Part shown: in pieces, positions 58,526 through 64,000 of the stretch
Numbering within the stretch: the stretch's first letter is position 1
Layout of the letters: the number at the start of each line of letters is the position of its first letter
NCBI RefSeq assembly: GCF_900110865.1
Contig: NZ_FOFD01000007.1
Location: forward strand, 62,001 to 126,000
Origin: Natrinema salaciae
Lineage (GTDB): Archaea; Halobacteriota; Halobacteria; Halobacteriales; Natrialbaceae
Length of the DNA stretch: 64,000 nucleotides
Direction: 5' to 3'
Made by a program: the position numbers and the translations under genes
Notes under the pieces: model-generated
The model's database searches: none
Told to the model about the DNA's origin: nothing
Seen by the model: the letters and a program-made list of their open reading frames with translations, nothing else

Positions 58526-60871
58526 ATGGCTGTACTCTGGCTGGACGAGATCAGTGCCGGCGACCTCGAGAAGGTCGGCGGTAAAGGTGCCTCCTTGGGC
58601 GAGCTCACGGGCGCAGGGCTGCCCGTTCCACCGGGATTCGTCGTGACTGCTGGGACTTATCGATCGTTCATCGAAGATGCCGAAATAGACGAGGAACTGT
58701 TCGAGGCCGTCGACGTCGACGTCGACGACTCGAGTGCGCTGGCCGACGCCGCGGACCGCGCACAGGAACTCATCATCGAGACACCGTTCCCCGACGAGCT
58801 CCGCGAGGAGATCCTCGAGAGCTACCGCGAGGTCGGCACCGGCGAAGCGTTCGTCGCGGTCCGGTCGTCGGCGACGGCCGAGGACCTGCCGGACGCCTCC
58901 TTCGCCGGGCAACAGGAGACGTTCCTCAACGTCACCGAGGCGGACCTGCTGGACCGCGTCCGGGAGTGTTGGGCGTCGCTCTTCACGCAACGGGCGATCT
59001 ACTATCGACAGGAGCAGGGGTTCGACCACTCGGCGGTGAACATCGCGGTCGTCGTCCAGCAGATGGTCGACGCCGAGAAGTCGGGCGTGATGTTCACGAG
59101 CCATCCCTCGACGGGCGACGCGACGATGATCATCGAGGCCGCGTGGGGGCTGGGCGAAGCCGTCGTCTCCGGTGCCGTCTCGCCGGACAACTACGTCATC
59201 GACCGCGAGGACCGGTCGGTCGACGTCACCGTCGCCGAGAAGAAGGTGATGCACGAGAAAGACGAGGCGACCGGACAGACCGTCGAGCGCGAGGTGCCCG
59301 AGGACAAGCGCGACGCGCGGGTCGTTTCCGACGACGAGATCGACGCGCTGATGGACCTCGGCGAGCGCGTCGAAGACCACTACGGCCAACCGCAGGACGT
59401 CGAGTGGGCGATCGTCGGCAGCGACGTCTACATGCTCCAGTCGCGCCCGATCACGACGATCGACGAGGCCGGCAGTGACGCCGCGGACGCCACCGGCGGC
59501 GTCGACCCCTCGAAGGGGCTGACCGACGGCAGCGGCAGCGTCCAGCCGGCCGAGAGCGCCAGCACGGGCGGAGCCGGGTCGGGCTCGAGCGGCACCGGCG
59601 ACGTCCTCGTCGACGGGCTCGGCTCGAGTCCGGGGACGGTCAGCGGGCCCGCACGGATCGTGAAAAAGCTCGACGATCTGGCCAAGGTCGGCGAGGGCGA
59701 CATCATCGTCACCGAGATGACGATGCCCGACATGGTGCCCGCGATGAAGCGGGCCTCGGGCATCGTCACCGACGAAGGCGGCATGACCAGTCACGCCGCG
59801 ATCGTCTCCCGCGAACTCGGCGTTCCCGCCATCGTCGGGACGACCAACGCGACGACCGTCCTCGAGGACGGACAGGTCGTCACGCTCGACGGTGACAAGG
59901 GCTCGGTGCTCGAGGGGTCGGCGGTCGATCCCGACGAGGAGACCGAACCCGTCGAGGAGGTCCGCCCGCAGTCGCCGGTCAAGCCGATGACCGCGACGGA
60001 GGTCAAGGTCAACGTCTCCATTCCGGAAGCCGCCGAACGCGCGGCCGCGACGGGTGCCGACGGCGTCGGTCTCCTGCGGACGGAGCACATGATCCTCTCG
60101 CTGAACCAGACGCCCGAGACGTTCATCGAAGAGAACGGCGAGGACGCGTACATCACGGAGCTCGTCCAGGGCATCCGCGGCGTCGCCGACGAGTTCTACC
60201 CGCGTCCCGTTCGCGTGCGCACGCTCGACGCGCCGACCGACGAGTTCCGCCAGCTCGAGGGCGGCGAGAACGAACCCGACGAACACAACCCGATGCTCGG
60301 CTACCGGGGGATCCGCCGCTCGCTCGATCGCCCCGACGTCTTCGCCCACGAACTCGAGGCGTTTCGCCGGCTCTACGAGATGGGGTACGACAACGTCGAG
60401 ATCATGTTCCCGCTGGTCAACGACGCCGAGGACATCTATCAGGCCAAAGCGTGCATGAAAGAGGCGGGCATCGACCCCGAAAAGCGCCACTGGGGTGCGA
60501 TGATCGAGACGCCCGCGTCCGCGCTCTCGGTCGAGGAGATGGCCGAGGCGGGCATCGAGTTCGCCTCTTTCGGCACCAACGACCTGACCCAGTACACGCT
60601 CGCGGTCGACCGCAACAACGAGCACGTCGCCGACCGCTTCGACGAGCTCCACCCCGCCGTGTTACGGCTGATCGGCGACGTCATCGAGACCTGTCGCGAA
60701 CACGGCGTCGAGACCAGTATCTGCGGACAGGCCGGGTCCAAACCCGAGATGGTTCGGTTCCTCGTCAACGAGGGTGTCAGCTCTATCTCGGCGAACATCG
60801 ACGCCGTCCGCGACGTCCAGCACGAAGTCAAGCGGGTCGAGCAGAAGCTGCTGCTCGATTCGGTTCGGTAA
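58526..60871 (+). CDS. ppsA: Phosphoenolpyruvate synthase
   Basis: A 781-residue PEP synthase: ATP-grasp domain at 1-330 (VGGKGASLGELTGAGLPVPPGFVVTA, then VRSSATAEDLPDASFAGQQETFLN), the swivelling phospho-histidine domain with His423 in GGMTSHAAIVSRELGVPAIVG, and the TIM barrel with LLRTEHM, NPMLGYRGIRR and FGTNDLTQYTLAVDR. The C-terminal SICGQAGSKPEMVRFLVNEGVSSIS is also typical. It makes PEP from pyruvate and ATP, opening gluconeogenesis from lactate or pyruvate. A 60-residue Gly/Ser linker at 325-375 separates the first two domains. ATG 58526 is used; a GTG 18 bases upstream is possible. A short T-run near 60895 may end the transcript. Confidence 0.97.
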   Translation: MAVLWLDEISAGDLEKVGGKGASLGELTGAGLPVPPGFVVTAGTYRSFIEDAEIDEELFEAVDVDVDDSSALADAADRAQELIIETPFPDELREEILESYREVGTGEAFVAVRSSATAEDLPDASFAGQQETFLNVTEADLLDRVRECWASLFTQRAIYYRQEQGFDHSAVNIAVVVQQMVDAEKSGVMFTSHPSTGDATMIIEAAWGLGEAVVSGAVSPDNYVIDREDRSVDVTVAEKKVMHEKDEATGQTVEREVPEDKRDARVVSDDEIDALMDLGERVEDHYGQPQDVEWAIVGSDVYMLQSRPITTIDEAGSDAADATGGVDPSKGLTDGSGSVQPAESASTGGAGSGSSGTGDVLVDGLGSSPGTVSGPARIVKKLDDLAKVGEGDIIVTEMTMPDMVPAMKRASGIVTDEGGMTSHAAIVSRELGVPAIVGTTNATTVLEDGQVVTLDGDKGSVLEGSAVDPDEETEPVEEVRPQSPVKPMTATEVKVNVSIPEAAERAAATGADGVGLLRTEHMILSLNQTPETFIEENGEDAYITELVQGIRGVADEFYPRPVRVRTLDAPTDEFRQLEGGENEPDEHNPMLGYRGIRRSLDRPDVFAHELEAFRRLYEMGYDNVEIMFPLVNDAEDIYQAKACMKEAGIDPEKRHWGAMIETPASALSVEEMAEAGIEFASFGTNDLTQYTLAVDRNNEHVADRFDELHPAVLRLIGDVIETCREHGVETSICGQAGSKPEMVRFLVNEGVSSISANIDAVRDVQHEVKRVEQKLLLDSVR

Positions 60872-60937
60872 CGACCGTCGCGCGCCGGGTTCGGTTTTTC
60901 CGGTCCGATCCGCCTCGGGTCCCTTCGCGAGACGCAC

Positions 60938-61156
60938 TCACGGCACCGACGCCGCCGCGGACGACACGACGCCGACCAGGACGAGCCCAAGGCCAGTCGC
61001 GACGAGGATGGCCGCGATCAACGCGATCAGCATCCGAATCGACCGGCGTACGTCGGCCGGCACGTCGAGCCGTGGCGCGAGTCGCCGAGCGGCGACGAGA
61101 ACTGCGATCCCGGCCGTCAACGTCGCCAGCCCGATCGCGAACAGTTCGGCGTCCAT
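60938..61156 (-). CDS. Small two-helix membrane protein
   Basis: A 72-residue protein with two hydrophobic helices (LFAIGLATLTAGIAVLVAARRLA and MLIALIAAILVATGLGLVLVGVV) connected by a basic loop LDVPADVRRSIR. The charge pattern puts the loop in the cytoplasm. It converges with ppsA and lies 52 bases downstream of another small membrane gene on the same strand, so the two probably form a pair. No family recognised. Confidence 0.65.
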   Translation of the reverse strand: MDAELFAIGLATLTAGIAVLVAARRLAPRLDVPADVRRSIRMLIALIAAILVATGLGLVLVGVVSSAAASVP

Positions 61157-61208
61157 GCCGTCCGGCTACCACTGAACCGGTGAAAAAACGGTCGTCTGCA
61201 ACGGGCGC

Positions 61209-61418
61209 TCACCAGAGCGAGGCGACCGCCGCCACAGCGAGAAACGCCGCGCCGACGACGACGCCACAGATCGCGATTACGAGTCCGAGCAACCGCAACA
61301 GATCCGTCATCAGCGCCGGGTACTCGGGCTGGGGCTCGAGGTTCGCGACGAGAACGTAGACGAACGCCCCGGCACCGACCGAGAGCAGCCCGAACGTCGC
61401 CGTCCCGACCCAGGTCAT
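61209..61418 (-). CDS. Small two-helix membrane protein
   Basis: A 69-residue protein: a first helix WVGTATFGLLSVGAGAFVYVLVA, a short acidic loop NLEPQPEYP, and a second helix LLRLLGLVIAICGVVVGAAFLAVAAV. The loop faces outside by charge. It has no motif beyond the hairpin. It is followed by a similar-sized membrane gene in the same direction, and is divergent from the 61498 gene with 79 bases between them. Confidence 0.62.
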   Translation of the reverse strand: MTWVGTATFGLLSVGAGAFVYVLVANLEPQPEYPALMTDLLRLLGLVIAICGVVVGAAFLAVAAVASLW

Positions 61419-61497
61419 GGGTTCGATCGGACGGCCGGCTACCTATACGCTGTGGCCCAGGGAAAGGCCCATGACGGAGGGTGGCCTCAGTTGACAT

Positions 61498-62130
61498 ATG
61501 AGCGACCGCTCGGACGAGATCACCGAGAGCCGGAACGGAGATCCCCCCGCAACTGACGACCTCCTGGAGGAGACGGATCGCCTGCTCTCGGAGTCGGGTA
61601 CGTCCGGCGACGCGGCCCGCTCGGACGCGTCCCCGGGCCAGGGCTCGGACCCAGAGTTCGATCCCGAACGGGACGCTGCACTCGAATCCGACGGGGCGTC
61701 CGCGGGCGATGCCGACGCCGGGACCGGTTCGTCGCGGTTGTCGCCGTCGTCGTGGCTCTCGCCGCTCACGTCCCGCCTCTCGCTCGGCCGGTACTTCTCG
61801 CCGAAGGCCTACTTCGCACTCGTCCTCGTGCTCGGGGCCGGCCTGCTGGCCGGCGCGACCGCGCTGCCGTTCGGCGGCCGACTGGTCGGCATGTTCGCCA
61901 CCGCCTTCGTCGTCGGCCTGCTCGCGTCGAAGCGCCGCTACCTCGAGATAGCGACGGCCGGCGTGTCGGTCGGCGGCGTCGCAGCCGTCCTCAACTACAC
62001 GGTCCTGGCCGTCGCCGGCTCCGGACAAGCGGTCGTCGCCGTCGGGGCGACCGTCGGCCTCCTCGCGTCCGTCGTGGGCTACTACTTCGGTCGCGATCTG
62101 CGCGACGGGCTCTCGAGGGACGTCGACTGA
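61498..62130 (+). CDS. Four-helix membrane protein with acidic N-terminal tail
   Basis: A 210-residue protein. The first 95 residues are acidic and disordered (Asp, Ser, Gly-rich). Four hydrophobic segments follow between 100 and 195: AYFALVLVLGAGLLAGATALPF, LVGMFATAFVVGLLAS, ATAGVSVGGVAAVLNYTVLAV and AVVAVGATVGLLASVVGYYFG. Short basic turns (KRRY) fit cytoplasmic loops. The end is a short charged tail. No known family by eye; possibly a DUF456-like small membrane protein. It converges with the ArsR-type gene, with only one base between the stop codons. Confidence 0.78.
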   Translation: MSDRSDEITESRNGDPPATDDLLEETDRLLSESGTSGDAARSDASPGQGSDPEFDPERDAALESDGASAGDADAGTGSSRLSPSSWLSPLTSRLSLGRYFSPKAYFALVLVLGAGLLAGATALPFGGRLVGMFATAFVVGLLASKRRYLEIATAGVSVGGVAAVLNYTVLAVAGSGQAVVAVGATVGLLASVVGYYFGRDLRDGLSRDVD

Positions 62131-62131
62131 G

Positions 62132-62791
62132 CTACCCGTTCGTCGTCAACTCCCAGCCGCGTTTGGTTCGGCGAACGACCCCGTTGTCGGCCATCACCTC
62201 GAGCAACTCGGCGACGACCTCGTGGGGGGCGTCGATGTCCTCGCTGAGTTCGCCGACCGATTTCGGCTCCGAGCGGACGCTCGCGAGCAGGTCGGCGTAG
62301 ATTCGACTCTCCGGACCGGCGCCGACCGACTCGGAGATGCTATCGAGCACGTCGTGGAGCCGGCCCTGTACCCACCGCTGTGCCAGCGAGAGCTCGTTCT
62401 CGAGTTGTTCGAGGTCTTCCAGGGCGGCGAGGAGTTCGTCGAGGTCGTCGGTGTCGTCCCAGGAGACGTCGAAGGAGAGGTGACGACACGTCGTGATGTC
62501 GAAACTGTTGTTCGACGGATACGCACTCTTGCTCGCGAAGCCATACGGCGAGACGTTTACCTCGAGCCGAACGTTCCGAGCGATGTGAAAGTACTTCCGT
62601 CGTTGATCGTCGACCCGGCTCTCGATCAGCCCGGCCTCCTCGAGTTTCCGTAGGTGTTCGATAACCGCTTTGGGACTCACACCGATATACTCCGAGATTT
62701 CCGTCACATAACAGGGCTTGCGGGCGAGCAACCGGAGGATCCGCCTCCGGTTTTCGTTCCCGAGTAAATCCAACAACGCGGCGGAGTCCAT
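62132..62791 (-). CDS. ArsR-type regulator with two winged helices
   Basis: A 219-residue DNA-binding protein. Residues 1-80 form an ArsR-like winged helix (LLDLLGNENRRRILRLLARKPCYVTEISEYIGVSPKAVIEHLRKLEEAGLIESRVDDQRRKYFHIA). A central acidic coiled region follows (LDELLAALEDLEQLENELSLAQRW), then a second winged helix at about 165-215 (LLASVRSEPKSVGELSEDIDAPHEVVAELLEVMADNGVVRRTKRGWEL). The metal-binding Cys pattern of ArsR is absent apart from one Cys in KPCYV, so a metal sensor is unlikely. This layout is common in halophiles. It begins a unit whose nearest neighbours are the converging membrane gene and the secreted coiled-coil gene on the same strand. Confidence 0.87.
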   Translation of the reverse strand: MDSAALLDLLGNENRRRILRLLARKPCYVTEISEYIGVSPKAVIEHLRKLEEAGLIESRVDDQRRKYFHIARNVRLEVNVSPYGFASKSAYPSNNSFDITTCRHLSFDVSWDDTDDLDELLAALEDLEQLENELSLAQRWVQGRLHDVLDSISESVGAGPESRIYADLLASVRSEPKSVGELSEDIDAPHEVVAELLEVMADNGVVRRTKRGWELTTNG

Positions 62792-62860
62792 CGTGGGAGG
62801 GTTAGTGATCGCCGCTGAAAAGCGTGTCTGCTCGCCGGACTCGCGGTGCCGGCCGCGACC

Positions 62861-63658
62861 CTAGCTGCCGGTGGCGTCCGCGCCGCCGGTCTCGGTTCCC
62901 GCTCCGGCGGCCGATCCGCCGTTCGGTTTCTCCGCTGGCTGCCCGGGATCGTCAGGTGCCCCCCCTGCGGACCGCTCGGGAGTCCCCTTGTCCGCGGGCC
63001 CGCCGCTCCCGTCGTCGCTACCGTTTCCCGGACCGGGCTCGGTGGGCGGACCGCGGTCGTCCGGTGGTCCCGCGCCGTGACCGGGCGGAGTATCGGCCTC
63101 GGCCAGGCCGCGAGCGACCGCCGCAGTGCCGGGGCCGGCCTCCGCGGAGGCGTTTTGCCGCATCGTCGCCGCGTTCCCGCGGAGGGCCGCGAGCCGATCC
63201 TCGCCGACGCCGACCTCGGCGGCGCGGCGTTCGGCCCGTTCGATCGATCGCTCCAGGCTCGCGATTTCGACCGTCAGCGTCGCCATTCGCGACTGATAGG
63301 CCCCCCGAGAGAGCGCGCCCCGTTGTGCACGGAGCTCGTCGCGCTCGGCCTCGAGCCGAGACACCTGCTCCGCGAGTCGCGTTGCTCGGTCGCTGACGAT
63401 CTCCTCCCGGCTCTCGTTGTCGGCGGACTCGTATGCTGCCTCGAACATGCCGGACTCGACCGTGTTCTTCGTGTCGGCCGCGTTCGCCTGCATCAACGTT
63501 CCGACTGACGCGTTCGTCGTTTCGGCGTCGGACTGATCGGACTGACCGGTCTGGGCCCCGGTCAACGGGCTCACCACGGTACCGCTCGCGAGCGGCGCGA
63601 CCGTGAGCCCGACGACGGCGAGCACCACGAGGAGGGCGACCGACCGAGTGGTAGTCAT
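62861..63658 (-). CDS. Secreted coiled-coil protein with a Gly/Pro-rich tail
   Basis: A 265-residue protein. A Sec-type signal peptide (MTTTRSVALLVVLAVVGLTVAPLASG) is followed by an acidic Ser/Asn region. A long coiled coil spans about residues 75-145 (SREEIVSDRATRLAEQVSRLEAERDELRAQRGAL ... VEIASLERSIERAERRAAEVG). The last 90 residues are low complexity with Gly, Pro, Asp and Ser. No anchor is seen, so it is exported and may join the surface layer or act outside the cell. It lies 69 bases upstream of the ArsR-type gene in the same direction. No family beyond halophile-specific secreted proteins is recognised. Confidence 0.8.
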   Translation of the reverse strand: MTTTRSVALLVVLAVVGLTVAPLASGTVVSPLTGAQTGQSDQSDAETTNASVGTLMQANAADTKNTVESGMFEAAYESADNESREEIVSDRATRLAEQVSRLEAERDELRAQRGALSRGAYQSRMATLTVEIASLERSIERAERRAAEVGVGEDRLAALRGNAATMRQNASAEAGPGTAAVARGLAEADTPPGHGAGPPDDRGPPTEPGPGNGSDDGSGGPADKGTPERSAGGAPDDPGQPAEKPNGGSAAGAGTETGGADATGS

Positions 63659-64000
63659 TACGGTACCCGTCGGACGAATTTACTAAAAAGACGGACCTTC
63701 GTTCGAACCGTTTACTCCGTTCTATCGACGTCCGAGATCCGTTTTGAGCGTTCAAGACGGCCGCAGTTCCCGCGACCGGTCCAGTCCCACGAGAACGATC
63801 CGTCCGCATCGTACGCCCCACTTTCGAACCGGTCATTCGGGTCGTCCTCTCGAACCCGCCGCTCACGTGCGACGGGGCTTCGGGGGGCCAACGGGTGTCC
63901 GACCGGAAACGGTATTCGACTGCTAACTCGTTCCACGACAGTCACGGATGCGTTCGATCCGCGGACGTCCGACGGGCCGGAAACTGGTCTGATAGCACGA
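63659..64000. other. Window end, no gene confidently called
   Basis: The 342 bases to the window edge hold open frames on both strands (one minus-strand frame, 63712-63999, is open to the edge and ends with an acidic, Trp-containing tail). None has a clear start, so no gene is asserted. A TTTAGTAA element at about 63677-63686 on the minus strand is the likely promoter of the secreted coiled-coil gene. Confidence 0.4.

Noticed and set aside
63712-63999. 3' end of a minus-strand gene entering from beyond the window
   Set aside because: Open to the edge and partly acidic, but equally open frames exist on the plus strand and no start or motif is visible.
1-64000. CRISPR arrays, insertion sequences, integrases or prophage genes
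   Set aside because: I looked for regularly spaced repeats, transposase and recombinase motifs and terminal inverted repeats, and saw none.

Overview
This window reads as a chromosomal segment of a haloarchaeon (class Halobacteria). The DNA is very GC-rich and the proteins are strongly acidic. Several promoters have an archaeal TATA box about 27-30 bases before the ATG, as in leaderless transcripts. Twin-arginine lipoprotein signals and haloarchaea-only families (HalOD1 output domain, PhiH1-repressor-like PadR, DUF389) are present. A genus cannot be assigned from sequence reading alone. I found no rRNA, convincing tRNA, CRISPR array, transposase or integrase.

Layout. 1-2.7 kb: a truncated membrane protein, a DUF389 membrane protein and a zinc-ribbon protein, all on the minus strand. 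2.8-8.7 kb: membrane-protein genes on the plus strand, including a permease with a built-in metal-binding Cys module, an MFS-like transporter, and an orphan heme-copper oxidase subunit I whose start overlaps the MFS stop. 8.7-13.3 kb: a PadR-like regulator, a glutamate-dehydrogenase-like protein that has lost its substrate lysines, an overlapping beta-propeller protein, and a glutamate/dicarboxylate symporter. 13.3-27.3 kb: a lactate island with a giant FAD/Fe-S dehydrogenase, two LctP lactate permeases, a winged-helix regulator, a stand-alone HalOD1 protein, LutC, a LutB-LutA fusion and an acyl-CoA synthetase. An array of about 20-bp repeats lies upstream of lutC.

27.6-40.9 kb: an orphan Hsp20/GvpH-like protein and an EamA transporter, then a nitrogen/polyamine-type island. 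It holds an HDAC-like amidohydrolase, two aminotransferases, a carbon-nitrogen hydrolase, a complete PotD-PotA-PotBC importer with both permeases fused in one chain, and two NrpR-type regulators. Two palindromes of the NrpR operator form GGAA-N6-TTCC sit beside the class-III aminotransferase/NrpR operon. Two GGCA-N6-TGCC palindromes sit at the promoter of the other nrpR and at the start of potD. This regulated island is the most interesting candidate system in the window.

41-54 kb is mostly housekeeping: a six-PAS histidine kinase, a small coiled-coil gene followed by smc and scpA, MTA phosphorylase, a MATE exporter, Spo0M and a phosphoribosyltransferase. 54-64 kb: thiC with a repeat over its promoter, an alpha/beta hydrolase-like lipoprotein whose nucleophile serine is glycine, a PhzF-family protein, PEP synthase, small membrane proteins, a double winged-helix ArsR-type regulator and a secreted coiled-coil protein.

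How the genes work together. Lactate enters through LctP, is oxidised to pyruvate by the FAD/Fe-S enzyme or the Lut proteins, and the acetyl-CoA synthetase and PEP synthase can feed the products onward. In the nitrogen island, a cationic amine is probably imported and then deacetylated, transaminated and hydrolysed under NrpR-type control. That last assignment is an inference from gene content.
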